A DNA stretch of 64,000 nucleotides. It comes from Pseudanabaena sp. Chao 1811. Lineage in GTDB: Bacteria > Cyanobacteriota > Cyanobacteriia > Pseudanabaenales > Pseudanabaenaceae. Under the pieces are notes generated by a model. That model saw only the letters and a program-made list of their open reading frames with translations, was not told where the DNA came from and did not search any database. Of the stretch, positions 49,794 through 59,106 are shown piece by piece (within the stretch, counting starts at the first letter, position 1; the number at the start of each line of letters is the position of its first letter). Position numbers and translations under genes: made by a program. The DNA is taken from assembly GCF_027942295.1 (NCBI RefSeq), contig NZ_CP101416.1, positions 1,488,001 through 1,552,000 of the forward strand. The letters run 5' to 3'.

Positions 49794-51044
49794 ATGAAAC
49801 AAATTGAGATTTGGCGATCGCAAGCTGCGGCAACCCTAGCTTTTCTAGTGCCTAAAATTGCTGGAACTTCCCCTACAGCCAACGATGGTTTGGTCGATGA
49901 TCTAGTGAGAGTACTCAATAATTTGCCTGTGCGACCTGAAGCGCGACAGCCCTATGCAGGGATTTTTCCTGCGGCGGATCTCCAAACTTGGCGTAATCGA
50001 GCCGCAGCTACACTCCAAACTTTAGTACCCAAAATTCAGAATGTTGAAGGTAGTGTCTATGATGGTGCGATCGATGACTTGATTCGCTTTATTCGTCAAT
50101 TACCCCCACGCCCCACAGGTCGCGCGCCCTATTCAGGACTCTTTGCACCCGCCGATCTTGCCACATGGCGCAAGCAAGCATCCCAGACTTTAGTTGCCGC
50201 GATCGCCAAGATCACCGCTCCCAAGTACACCGATGCCGATAGCAAAATTGATGACTTAGTTCGAGCTATGAGCGGCTTGCCTCTACGCCCCATCCTTCGC
50301 AAACCCTATGAAGGTCTTTACCCAGCCCCCAATCTTGTTGCCTCTCGTCAATTAGTCGCAAAGCGCTTACAACAATTAATTGATGCCCTTAAAGATGATT
50401 TCAATCCCAAAGACGTACTTGTAGATAGTACGATTCGGGCTTTAAATAATTTGCCACCACGCGCTGCTACCCAAGAACCCTATGCAGGTTTGTATCCACC
50501 AACCCCAACTACTCCTAATTTACTCACAGCAGATCAATTAGGGGCGATCGCCATCTACACTAGCCAAAATCGGCTCAATCAGTTACTCCCAAACCTCAAT
50601 ACCACTATGCAGCGTTATGGCATTACGACCCCATTACGCAAAGCCCATTTCCTTGCTCAAACTGCCCATGAAAGCGATGGGTTTAACACCAACGAAGAAT
50701 ATGCCTCTGGGGCAGACTATGAAGGACGCAGAGATCTTGGCAATACCAAAGCAGGCGACGGCGTACGTTTTAAAGGTCGTGGCTTAATCCAAGTCACAGG
50801 ACGCTCTAACTACGCAGAATGTGGCAAGGCTCTAGGCGTGGACTTAATCAATAATCCGCAGCGCCTCGCCGACTACGATCTTGCCTGCCTCAGTGCAGGT
50901 TGGTTTTGGGATTCGCGATCGCTCAATGACTATGCCGACAACGATGATGTCATCCAAATCACCCGAATTATCAACGGTGGGCTTAATGGTCTAGATGATC
51001 GACAAGACTATCTTGCTAGAGCCAAGCAAGTATTCGGAGTCTAG
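49794..51044 (+). CDS. GH19-type chitinase/endolysin-like protein with four novel repeats
   Basis: From the ATG at 49794 the protein has 416 residues. Residues about 1-235 hold four repeats of roughly 58 residues. Each starts with a helix like TWRxxAAxTLxxLVPKI and ends YDDLVRxLxxLPxRPxxRxPYxGLxPA. Residues about 245-416 match glycoside hydrolase family 19, with catalytic Glu in LAQTAHESDGFNTNEEY and the typical RFKGRGLIQVTGRSNYAECGKAL block. Family 19 enzymes in bacteria and phages cut chitin or peptidoglycan. No signal peptide is visible, so export may need a holin or lysis. The frame upstream of 49794 lies in a terminator and is not coding. Confidence 0.8.
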   Translation: MKQIEIWRSQAAATLAFLVPKIAGTSPTANDGLVDDLVRVLNNLPVRPEARQPYAGIFPAADLQTWRNRAAATLQTLVPKIQNVEGSVYDGAIDDLIRFIRQLPPRPTGRAPYSGLFAPADLATWRKQASQTLVAAIAKITAPKYTDADSKIDDLVRAMSGLPLRPILRKPYEGLYPAPNLVASRQLVAKRLQQLIDALKDDFNPKDVLVDSTIRALNNLPPRAATQEPYAGLYPPTPTTPNLLTADQLGAIAIYTSQNRLNQLLPNLNTTMQRYGITTPLRKAHFLAQTAHESDGFNTNEEYASGADYEGRRDLGNTKAGDGVRFKGRGLIQVTGRSNYAECGKALGVDLINNPQRLADYDLACLSAGWFWDSRSLNDYADNDDVIQITRIINGGLNGLDDRQDYLARAKQVFGV

Positions 51045-51095
51045 GACTTTTGTAGAATAAACTAACTATGTACAGATTTCTGAGAGGGCAAATCT

Positions 51096-51212
51096 ATGAA
51101 TCTGCAACCTTTAGCCCCTGAACCAGCGATGCGTGCCGATCAAGAGAGCCTACACACAAATCACCTTGCAGAACGGCTAAGAGCTTTAGGCATAGATCCA
51201 GACGATGTTTAA
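51096..51212 (+). CDS. 38-residue microgene coupled to the next gene
   Basis: GAGAGGG lies 7 nt before the ATG, a strong ribosome site. The 38-residue product (NLQPLAPEPAM...LAERLRALGIDPDDV) is acidic at the C-terminus, and its last 8 bp overlap the start of the P-loop gene (ATG at 51205). Overlap and coupling suggest a real coding sequence, although short. It may be a small regulator or a leader peptide that controls translation of the downstream gene. Confidence 0.55.
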   Translation: MNLQPLAPEPAMRADQESLHTNHLAERLRALGIDPDDV

Positions 51213-51783
51213 TCTTCATGGCAATCTGGGACTCTGTGGCGCACATCGCACGGGCAAGACCACATTAGCGATCGCCCTAGCCGCTCGCCTCAATATTCCC
51301 TTTGTTCGCACTACCACTAGCCAAGTTTTTGCCCATCTAGGCTTAGATCCTGCGGAACCAATGGATTTTAAAACGCGCCTGTTTGTGCAAAATCATGTCC
51401 TCGATGCTGCCGAACAAATTTGGCAAAATTCTGCAACACCCTTTATTAGCGATCGCACCCCCATCGATATGATCGCCTATACCCTCGGTGATATCCAAGG
51501 TAAAACCGAAGTGGACTTTGACTTACTCAATCAATATATAGATCGTTGCTTTGCCAGTACTAATCAATTTTTTCAAAATCTAGCAATCATTCAACCCGGA
51601 ATACCCCTTGTCTACGAAGAAGGCAAAGCAGCGCTAAACGCCGCCTATATCGAGCATATTAATATCTTAGTGATCGGACTCTGTAGCGATCGCCGCCTCA
51701 CCGCCAATGTATTCTGTAACGCCAGAGAAGCGATCAACCTTGAAATAAGAATACTTAATATTTTGGAGCTGTTGAATAGCTAA
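51205..51783 (+). CDS. AAA-type P-loop ATP-binding protein, kinase-like
   Basis: This 192-residue protein has Walker A GAHRTGKTTLA (residues 12-22). A region TPFISDRTPIDMIAY may be Walker B-like with an Asp, and the fold resembles single-domain P-loop kinases (NadR/thymidylate-kinase-like). Its C-terminal half includes IDRCFASTNQFFQ and INLEIRILNILELLN. It has no membrane segment. It is translationally coupled to a 38-residue microgene. Family assignment is unclear; it may phosphorylate a small molecule. Confidence 0.6.
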   Translation: MFNLHGNLGLCGAHRTGKTTLAIALAARLNIPFVRTTTSQVFAHLGLDPAEPMDFKTRLFVQNHVLDAAEQIWQNSATPFISDRTPIDMIAYTLGDIQGKTEVDFDLLNQYIDRCFASTNQFFQNLAIIQPGIPLVYEEGKAALNAAYIEHINILVIGLCSDRRLTANVFCNAREAINLEIRILNILELLNS

Positions 51784-51840
51784 AAACTGGGTAACTTGAT
51801 CACAGGGTAAGGGGTACAAGTTAGCCGCAGGTAAGGGACA

Positions 51841-52413
51841 GTGGATTTCAAAAATGTAGAATATATCGTTAGTTTATGGCTTCGCGATCGCCACTTTGTT
51901 AAAGCTCAAAATGCTGACAGTAATGGCTTTACACTGATCGAGATGCTCGTCACGATGATTATTATTGGTATTTTAGCGGCGATCGCGCTCCCCTCATTTA
52001 TCAGTCAAGCCAACAAAGCTAGATTTGCTGAAGCTAAGTCTTTCGTTGGTACGATGAGCCGCTTACAGCAAGCCTATTATCTAGAAAAACAGAGCTTTAC
52101 TAATGACATTGGCAAGTTAGGATTAGGCACAAATTTGTCATCAAGTTCCTTCACTTACAGTGTTGTGCAGGGTGACATTAATGGAAATCCCAGTACAAAT
52201 GCCTCAGATTTAAAGCAAATCATTACTAATGCTGCCGTACCATCCTCCGCAAATCTCAAAGCTTTTGTCGCTGTTGTAGGCATTCCTGGGGTAGTAAGGA
52301 TCGATACAGTTTTTTGTATTGGTAATTTTGCTAATATTGCCGCACCCTTGCCTGGAGCCTTAAGCATATCAGGACAAACTATGATCTGTCCTACCAACTT
52401 TTCCCCTGAATAA
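51841..52413 (+). CDS. pilA: Type IV pilin-like protein, first copy
   Basis: A 190-residue prepilin from a GTG start. The leader of about 31 residues is long and charged (DFKNVEYIVSLWLRDRHFVK) and the cleavage motif G|FTLIEMLVTMIIIGILAAIALP is intact, so PilD can process it. After the N-terminal helix come pilin features such as a YYLEKQSFTNDIGKLGLG region, and two Cys in the final 40 residues (FCIG and MICP) that may form the D-loop disulfide. A divergent cousin follows at 52698, separated by a cruciform repeat. It could be a minor pilin. Confidence 0.88.
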   Translation: MDFKNVEYIVSLWLRDRHFVKAQNADSNGFTLIEMLVTMIIIGILAAIALPSFISQANKARFAEAKSFVGTMSRLQQAYYLEKQSFTNDIGKLGLGTNLSSSSFTYSVVQGDINGNPSTNASDLKQIITNAAVPSSANLKAFVAVVGIPGVVRIDTVFCIGNFANIAAPLPGALSISGQTMICPTNFSPE

Positions 52414-52419
52414 CAGTCA

Positions 52420-52510
52420 TATAGCAAACCTAAATGGTTTGTGGGAGCGTCCCCCTTTTTTGGGCGCTCCCACAAATCCCAAAATCTACAAATGATTTAG
52501 GACTGCTATA
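52420..52510. repeat. Nested cruciform element between the two pilin genes
   Basis: Outer arms TATAGCAAACCTAAAT (52420-52435) and ATTTAGGACTGCTATA (52495-52510) pair at 14 of 16 positions. The inner stem TTTGTGGGAGCG / CGCTCCCACAAA closes around C5/T6/G3 sequence. It shares the TATAGCA end with the element at 33909-34013. It lies 6 bp after the first pilin stop and may terminate its transcript. Confidence 0.7.
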
Positions 52511-52697
52511 AGCCAAAGCTCAAATAGATGAAGACAACGCAATGTAATGTCTTCATCTATTTGGAAGGGGATATTGCTGAGAGTTTAGGATTGCTTTAAA
52601 TATTTTTTTGGAAGTTGATATCATTTTGCTTTTTAGTGGGTAAGTTACTTTCACAACCAAACAGTTAATGTTCTTGACATACACGGGATAAAGAATT

Positions 52698-53279
52698 ATG
52701 AAATCTGAATTCAAGACTAAGCTCATTCAACACATTCTCAATAAAAAAGGCTCTGAAAAGGGCTTCACTCTGATCGAACTTCTCGTCGTTATCATCATCA
52801 TCGGTATTCTTGCAGCGATCGCGCTTCCTTCCTTCCTCAACCAAGCTTCCAAAGCTCGTCAGTCTGAAGGCAAGACCTACGTTGGTTCAACGAACCGTTC
52901 TCAACAAGCCTACTACTTAGAGAAACAGTCGTTTGCAACCGATCTTACCACCTTGTCTCTGGGTATTGCTTCATCAACATCTAACTACAACTATGCCACC
53001 ATTGGTGCTGGCAAAGGTAATACGGGTACTAATGCCAATGCTATTAGCAGTGCTATTGCAAGAGATGTCAGCTTAAAATCCTACGGTGGTGCTGTTAACC
53101 TTGCTACTCCTGCAGGTACTAACGAAGCTACAACTTTAGCTACTTTGTGTGAAGCAGAAAAGGCATCGGTTAACGGTGGAGCTACAACCTTTGTAGTTAC
53201 TACGCATGTTTCTCTCTCCACCACTGCTGCTCCAGCCTGCGTTACCCAAGGTACTACAGGTTATATTTCAGTTCAATAA
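52698..53279 (+). CDS. pilA: Type IV pilin (major type), second copy
   Basis: This 193-residue prepilin has a leader of about 21 residues with Lys-rich start, the cleavage and helix motif G|FTLIELLVVIIIIGILAAIAL, and a Ser/Thr/Gly/Asn-rich globular domain. It resembles cyanobacterial PilA1-type major pilins (SKARQSEGKTYVGSTNRSQQAYYLEKQSF). Two Cys (TLCEA and PACVT) could form the D-loop disulfide. Many Thr/Ser residues make it a plausible target for the O-GlcNAc-transferase-like protein encoded downstream. A terminator hairpin follows. Confidence 0.92.
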   Translation: MKSEFKTKLIQHILNKKGSEKGFTLIELLVVIIIIGILAAIALPSFLNQASKARQSEGKTYVGSTNRSQQAYYLEKQSFATDLTTLSLGIASSTSNYNYATIGAGKGNTGTNANAISSAIARDVSLKSYGGAVNLATPAGTNEATTLATLCEAEKASVNGGATTFVVTTHVSLSTTAAPACVTQGTTGYISVQ

Positions 53280-53359
53280 ATCGATTTGTTTGAGATTTTG
53301 ACTTAATGCTAAATTTGTAACCTGTAGACATTTAAATTAATTTAAATATCTACTTATCG

Positions 53360-53389
53360 AAAGGGTAGGCATCAATCCTATCCTTTTTT
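53360..53389 (+). terminator. Terminator after the pilin gene
   Basis: AAAGGGTAGG pairs with CCTATCCTTT through one G-U wobble and is followed by TTTTA. It lies about 80 bp after the stop of the second pilin gene and before the large glycosyltransferase gene. Confidence 0.75.
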
Positions 53390-53449
53390 ATTGCTTAACT
53401 ATTCTCACAAATTTAATAGTTTATATTTTGATACTAATGTGACTTTAAT

Positions 53450-56400
53450 ATGAACAAAGCGTCTATCTACCTAGAATCTGATAACTTTACTAAATTGCAG
53501 CAAAGAGCTTTTGAATTTTTCAAACAATCTGAATATGATAAAGCAGTTGAACTCTATGAGCAGTTAATATCTTTAAATTCTAACAACAAAGATAGTTATT
53601 GGTATCTAGGACTTTCACAGTTATTACAAGGTAAAGAAGAATCTGCTCAGACAACTTGGATGTTAGCTATAGATAATGTAGAAGTAGATCAAATTGAACA
53701 ATGTACTGATGATTTAGGACAAATCCTAGAAGAGGAAGCTCAAAGAAAAGAATGTTTAAACGCAGATCAAGATGCTCTTACCATTCGTTATCATCTCATT
53801 GATATAGATCCCTACAGCCTCAGAAACCTGATAGCTATCGTCCTAATTTCTATCAAGGTCAAGACATTTACTTCCGAAGAATTAATTAATCTCGGTGTTT
53901 TTGACTTGATCAATTCAGAAGAATTTATTCCACTTAATGAAGATATTCTATTAGAGATAATAGAGAAATTATTATTATTTAATATACATGACAAGACAAC
54001 AACTCAATTTCTAGAAAGTATTTGTCTATCTCACAGTCAATACAAGAAATCTATTATCAATAAATTTCTATCACTTAGCAACAAAATTGCAAATGGTAAT
54101 AATAGAGACATAGATCTTGCAATTAAAATATTAGAAATAGGTTTGCTTATATTTTCAGAGAGTGTAGAAATGTTAATCTATCTCTCTGAGCTATATGTCT
54201 ATATACAAAAGTACGAAAAGTCTATAGAAACAGGACAAAAACTATATGATCAATCTTCTGGAGGTAAACCAATTGACAAAGTAATGGCTTGTCATTGGTT
54301 AATTAGCTCACTAATAGTTAATTGTAACTATTGGGAAAAAGTTACTGGAATTTATAAAGAGTTTAAGATTCATTGTGAGAACCTAATTAAGGAGCCGCCT
54401 GAAAACTTATCTTTCAGAGAAGCTGCGTTTTATTTGCTAGTTACAGGTTGGTACTCTCCATATTTTGATGATATTCCTCAAGAAAAGCATATATTGAGAG
54501 GTAAGATCCATCAGTTATCTTATAGTAGAATTCTTGCTACCGAGAAAGAACGAATTGACAATTATAAAAAGTGCCACTTCCTTAGAAAGAAAATCAACTT
54601 TCCGAATAGACCATTAAAAATCGGATACCTATCTAGCAGTTTAAAAACTCATTCAGTTGGATATTTGTCGAGATGGCTATTGAAATATCATGATCGCAAT
54701 CAATTTGAATTGTACTCATATCTCGTTGGTTATCGCTCATCTGATCCTCTGCAACTATGGATTGAAAAGCAATTTCATAAATCATGTACAGAAATCTCTG
54801 AAGATCCGTTATCTCTTGCAGATCAAATCAATGAAGATGGGATTGATATCTTAGTAGATTTAGATAGCATGACCTCAGCATTTTGTTCTAGTGTTTTAGC
54901 CTTCAAACCTGCACCTATACAGATTACTTGGTTAGGTTGGGATGCCGCAGGACAATCGACCATAGATTACTTTATTGCCGATCCCTATGTTTTACCTGAG
55001 TCAGCTCAAACATATTACACTGAAAAAATTTGGCGATTACCCAATACCTACGTTGCTGTAGATGGGTTTGAGGTAGCAACTCCCACTCTTCGGAGAAACC
55101 TATTAAATATACCTAATGATGCAGTAATTTATCTTAGCGCTCAGTCTGCGATGAAAAGACATCCAGACTGTACAAGGATACAAATGAAAATTGTTAAGTT
55201 AGTACCTAATAGCTATCTACTTATCAAAAGTGTTTTAGGAAATCAAGAGTCTTTGAAAGAATTCTTTTATCAAATTGCAGATGAGGAGGGTGTAAGTACA
55301 GAACAGTTAAGATTTTTGCCGTTTACTAGTAGTGCAGAAGAACATCGAGCAAATTTAGGAATTGCTGATGTCGTCTTAGATACCTATCCTTACAATGGCG
55401 CTACCCATACAATGGAAACCCTATGGATGGGTATTCCTATAGTTACGCGAGTTGGTGAACAGTTTGCTGCCCGAAATAGCTACACCATGATGGTCAATGC
55501 TGGAATTTCTCAAGGAATTGCTTGGACAGATGATGAATATGTTGAATGGGGGGTAAAACTAGGTACTGATATTGATTTACGAAAACAGGTTGCATGGAAA
55601 CTGAAGCAAGGTCGTGAAACAGAGCCACTTTGGGATTCACGGCAATTCACCCGTGATATGGAAACTGCCTACAAGCAGATGTGGGAAAAGTATCTCGAAT
55701 CAGATGATCACGATATAGAAGTAGATCCTGAACGCGATCGCGCTTTATTTATTGCTGAGGCTGAATTTCAAAACAGTCAGGGGATTAAACTTGCTCAACA
55801 AGGTAAATTAGATGCTGCCATTGAGTTGTTCCAAATAGCTATATCACTAGACTCCGATCTTGCAGATGCCTACTATAATCTAGGCATTGCTCAAAGTGAA
55901 AGAGGAGATATCGATCAAGCACTCCTAAACTTCCAAACAACTGTTACTTTAAATCCTAACCATGCCAATGGTTTATATAATTTAGGCTTAACTTTAGTAA
56001 AACTAGGAAAACCAGAGCAAGCGATCGCCTACTATTCTCAATCCTTAGCAATTTTACCCGATGACACCCAAACTCATCATGCATTAGGGAATGCTTTCTT
56101 TGTACAAGGTATGTGGCATAAAGCAATTGAATGTTATCAATCCGCTTTAAATATCGATCCTAATTTTGTTGACGTTATTTGCAGTATGGGCGCGGCACTA
56201 TCGGAGCAAGGAAAGTTTGAAGAAGCAATATCATCTTTACAATTTGCCCTTGAGCTAGATCCTAACAATGCTGAAGCCTATTGCAATTTAGGATATATCT
56301 TTAGTAAAACTAAGCAGTTAACAGAGGCTGTTAATTTTTATGCAAAAGCTCTCCAATTGAAGCCCGATTTGGGTCATGCTTATTGGAACTTCAACAACGA

Positions 56401-57952
56401 TATATTATCTAATCGTGAGCATCCTTTACATCATAACTATCAGTTGCGGCGACAACTATCCGATCAATTTGTTGAATCCTGTGGCAAAACAGAAAAAGTA
56501 AGAGCGTCAGTTAACTTCATTACCAACTATGCCCATTCAGGATTAAGTGATATTGCTAAACCGATGCTCTTAGAACTAGAAAACTATGTCTTTAAATATT
56601 GCGATCGCTTAACTAATATAGAAATTGAAGTTCTCTACAATAACTTCTTATTCATGGTATCTAGTATTCGAGATGATTTGGAACACAATACTAAGTTATA
56701 TAAGTTAGTTAGTGAACTTTATGTAGAAAGGATCATTAAATCTGAAGTTGACTTAGATTGCAAAATGGAACAACCTCACACAAATAAGCAAATTAGAGAA
56801 TTGACAGCATCCTCTAAATTAAGAATTGGATTTTTATCCTCACATTTTGCGAGACATCCTGTAGGTTGGTGTAGTTTTGATGTAATTCGTGAGCTTTCTA
56901 AAATTACGCCGCATATTTATCTTTATGATACTGCTGAGGTCAAATCTGACGATCTCACTAAAATGTTTGAGCAAGTTGCTGAGAAATATTACTGGCAAGA
57001 GGATAAAAGACTCAATGGCATTGAAAATAGCTTTGACTATAGATTAGAAAGAGTTATTGCAGATGTAGCGAATGATCAATTAGATGTGTTGATAGATTTG
57101 GACAGTTTAACAATATCATTCAATACCCACATACTACATCGTCACCTAGCACCTGTTTGTGTTTCTTGGTTAGGTTTCGATGCCCCCTTTATTTCTGCTG
57201 ATAACTATTGCCTGTGTGACTGGTATACCCATCCATCCACATCCGATCAAAACTATCTAGAAAAGCTGATCAGATTGCCTAATGCTCATATGGCGATCGC
57301 AGGTTTTGAATGTATACCTATAGATCGCAACCAACAAAGAACGAATTTAGGCATATCACCAGAACAAATTGCCTACCTATTTGCAGCACCTGGACGCAAA
57401 TTTAATAGGGACACAGCTAGAGCCTGTATTCAGATCCTCCAGCAAGTTCCTAATAGTGTGTTGTTACACAAAGGTATGGGAGATTTGGAGGTAATTCAGT
57501 CAATTTATCGAGAAATATGTGATGAAAATAATGTAGATTTTCAAAGAATAAGATTTTTACCTAGTTATAAAACTGAAGAAGAACATCGATCTTCTTATTT
57601 AATAGCAGATATTTATCTTGACTCTTATCCCTATAATGGTGGCAGTCATAATCTTGAGGCTTTGTGGTTTAACCTGCCAGTAGTAACAAGATGTGGAGAA
57701 CAGTCATTTGCAAGAATGGGTTACTCATTTTTACAGTCTGTCAGTATAAATGAAGGAGTGACTTATAGCTGGGAAGAGTATGTATCCGAGGGTGTCAAAC
57801 TTGGCTTAGATTCAAGTTTAAGAAACTCTATCAAGGAAAAATTAATTCTTTCTAAGCATCATGAGACCTTAGCACCTCTTTGGAATCCAAAAAAATTGGC
57901 AAGTGATATGTATAATCTATTGCAATCAATAGTGGTAAAGAGAAATAACTAA
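53450..57952 (+). CDS. TPR protein with two SPINDLY/OGT-type (GT41) glycosyltransferase domains
   Basis: This 1500-residue protein appears to contain two catalytic halves. Residues 1-370 include an N-terminal TPR pair and a helical region. The first GT41-like domain (about 384-747) starts LKIGYLSSSLKTHSVGYLS and contains PIQITWLGWDAAGQSTIDY and DTYPYNGATHTMETLWMGIP. Six or so TPRs follow (about 770-985; DAAIELFQIAISLDSDLADAYYN-type). The second domain (about 1122-1500) starts LRIGFLSSHFARHPVG and ends with DSYPYNGGSHNLEALWFNLP. GT41 enzymes transfer GlcNAc (or related sugars) to Ser/Thr. Its start ATG has little Shine-Dalgarno. Its last base overlaps the next gene. Confidence 0.88.
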   Translation: MNKASIYLESDNFTKLQQRAFEFFKQSEYDKAVELYEQLISLNSNNKDSYWYLGLSQLLQGKEESAQTTWMLAIDNVEVDQIEQCTDDLGQILEEEAQRKECLNADQDALTIRYHLIDIDPYSLRNLIAIVLISIKVKTFTSEELINLGVFDLINSEEFIPLNEDILLEIIEKLLLFNIHDKTTTQFLESICLSHSQYKKSIINKFLSLSNKIANGNNRDIDLAIKILEIGLLIFSESVEMLIYLSELYVYIQKYEKSIETGQKLYDQSSGGKPIDKVMACHWLISSLIVNCNYWEKVTGIYKEFKIHCENLIKEPPENLSFREAAFYLLVTGWYSPYFDDIPQEKHILRGKIHQLSYSRILATEKERIDNYKKCHFLRKKINFPNRPLKIGYLSSSLKTHSVGYLSRWLLKYHDRNQFELYSYLVGYRSSDPLQLWIEKQFHKSCTEISEDPLSLADQINEDGIDILVDLDSMTSAFCSSVLAFKPAPIQITWLGWDAAGQSTIDYFIADPYVLPESAQTYYTEKIWRLPNTYVAVDGFEVATPTLRRNLLNIPNDAVIYLSAQSAMKRHPDCTRIQMKIVKLVPNSYLLIKSVLGNQESLKEFFYQIADEEGVSTEQLRFLPFTSSAEEHRANLGIADVVLDTYPYNGATHTMETLWMGIPIVTRVGEQFAARNSYTMMVNAGISQGIAWTDDEYVEWGVKLGTDIDLRKQVAWKLKQGRETEPLWDSRQFTRDMETAYKQMWEKYLESDDHDIEVDPERDRALFIAEAEFQNSQGIKLAQQGKLDAAIELFQIAISLDSDLADAYYNLGIAQSERGDIDQALLNFQTTVTLNPNHANGLYNLGLTLVKLGKPEQAIAYYSQSLAILPDDTQTHHALGNAFFVQGMWHKAIECYQSALNIDPNFVDVICSMGAALSEQGKFEEAISSLQFALELDPNNAEAYCNLGYIFSKTKQLTEAVNFYAKALQLKPDLGHAYWNFNNDILSNREHPLHHNYQLRRQLSDQFVESCGKTEKVRASVNFITNYAHSGLSDIAKPMLLELENYVFKYCDRLTNIEIEVLYNNFLFMVSSIRDDLEHNTKLYKLVSELYVERIIKSEVDLDCKMEQPHTNKQIRELTASSKLRIGFLSSHFARHPVGWCSFDVIRELSKITPHIYLYDTAEVKSDDLTKMFEQVAEKYYWQEDKRLNGIENSFDYRLERVIADVANDQLDVLIDLDSLTISFNTHILHRHLAPVCVSWLGFDAPFISADNYCLCDWYTHPSTSDQNYLEKLIRLPNAHMAIAGFECIPIDRNQQRTNLGISPEQIAYLFAAPGRKFNRDTARACIQILQQVPNSVLLHKGMGDLEVIQSIYREICDENNVDFQRIRFLPSYKTEEEHRSSYLIADIYLDSYPYNGGSHNLEALWFNLPVVTRCGEQSFARMGYSFLQSVSINEGVTYSWEEYVSEGVKLGLDSSLRNSIKEKLILSKHHETLAPLWNPKKLASDMYNLLQSIVVKRNN

Positions 57953-58470
57953 TGAAGTTACACATTGGCGGACAAGAAGCACACCCAGACTGGAAAATAT
58001 TTGATGTTGAGAATCGCCCTGAAGTAGATTATGTTGGCGATGCTGCAGATCTGAGTCAATTTGAAGATGAATCTGTAGAGATCATCTATGCTAGTCATGT
58101 TTTAGAACATTTTTATCACTCGCTTTACAATGAAATGATATTCACCCTAGCAGAGTGGCATAGAGTACTTAAGCAAGGAGGACAACTTATGATTAGTGTT
58201 CCAGACTTACAGACTTTATGCTGGCTCTATTGCCGCCCTGATGTCGATGTAATGACGAGAATGCATCTAATGCGAATTATGTTTGGTGGGCAAATCAATC
58301 AGTATGATGTTCATAAAGTCGGATTTGACTATGAAATATTATGTTTATATTTAGCAGAAGTTGGATTTGAGCAATGCAAAAGAGTCCCGACTTTCAATTT
58401 GTTTAATGATTGTAGTGGTTTGCAATTAATGGGAAATCTCATTAGTCTTAATGTAATTGCAACTAAGTAA
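57952..58470 (+). CDS. SAM-dependent methyltransferase, small
   Basis: This 172-residue class I methyltransferase has a shortened N-terminus. The motif II/III core VDYVGDAADLSQFEDESVEIIYASHVLEHF and LAEWHRVLKQGGQLMISVPDL are typical of the predicted methyltransferases found in glycan clusters. The usual N-terminal GxGxG is replaced by KLHIGGQEAHPDWKIFDVE, as in many cell-surface-polysaccharide methyltransferases. Its start overlaps the stop of the double GT41 gene (TAATG), suggesting the products act on the same glycan or protein target. Confidence 0.85.
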   Translation: MKLHIGGQEAHPDWKIFDVENRPEVDYVGDAADLSQFEDESVEIIYASHVLEHFYHSLYNEMIFTLAEWHRVLKQGGQLMISVPDLQTLCWLYCRPDVDVMTRMHLMRIMFGGQINQYDVHKVGFDYEILCLYLAEVGFEQCKRVPTFNLFNDCSGLQLMGNLISLNVIATK

Positions 58471-58521
58471 TTTTCAATCAAGAGTTGAGTTACTCAAATT
58501 TTTACATCAAATAGTTCCTGA

Positions 58522-59100
58522 TTAGCATTTTCTAGTTAGGAAGACTACATCAAATTCATATTCCCAATTAAAGTGACGATAGCAAATAAATTGATCAAAG
58601 ATATTTAGAATATCTTGCAGATTGAAATCATATAAATGATAGGGATTGTAATGAGTTGTTTTTTTAGATGGATAGGTAAGGATGACATGATTAATAGAAT
58701 TACGATCGCAGAATTTAGGTAATGTTTTCGTATCTCCTATATGTTCAATAGTTTCCACTGAAAACAACATATCAATTTTTTGAGCAGACACCCATTCATT
58801 GAGATCAGCATTTATAAAATTAGTCTTAGAGCTTTCATATTCTTGTTTAGCAAAAGAAATAATCTGTTCATCAGCATCTATACCAATTACTGATTTCACA
58901 TCAGGATTAGTAGAAAGCAAGAAACTACCATAGCCGCAACCACAAGCTGCATCACAAACTACGCCTTTAGCAAACTGTCTGAGCAATGCATATCTCTCAA
59001 CATGACGTTGTATCCGAATTCTTTGCTCAATTTCTAATAGTTGTTCACGTTTTAGAAAAATGTGCTGATCAGCTTTTTTATTATTAGCAGGGAAATTCAT
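58522..59100 (-). CDS. SAM-dependent methyltransferase
   Basis: This 192-residue class I methyltransferase has motif I VVCDAACGCGYGSFLLS, then VIGIDADEQIISFAKQEY and a later DMLFSVETIEHIGD (motif II/III). The C-terminus lacks extra domains. It lies 6 bp downstream of the 59107-60189 glycosyltransferase, so the two are probably one transcript. The gene is convergent with the pilin and GT41 genes and separated by 51 bp. Substrate is unknown; a sugar or protein is possible. Confidence 0.85.
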   Translation of the reverse strand: MNFPANNKKADQHIFLKREQLLEIEQRIRIQRHVERYALLRQFAKGVVCDAACGCGYGSFLLSTNPDVKSVIGIDADEQIISFAKQEYESSKTNFINADLNEWVSAQKIDMLFSVETIEHIGDTKTLPKFCDRNSINHVILTYPSKKTTHYNPYHLYDFNLQDILNIFDQFICYRHFNWEYEFDVVFLTRKC

Positions 59101-59106
59101 TTTGTA

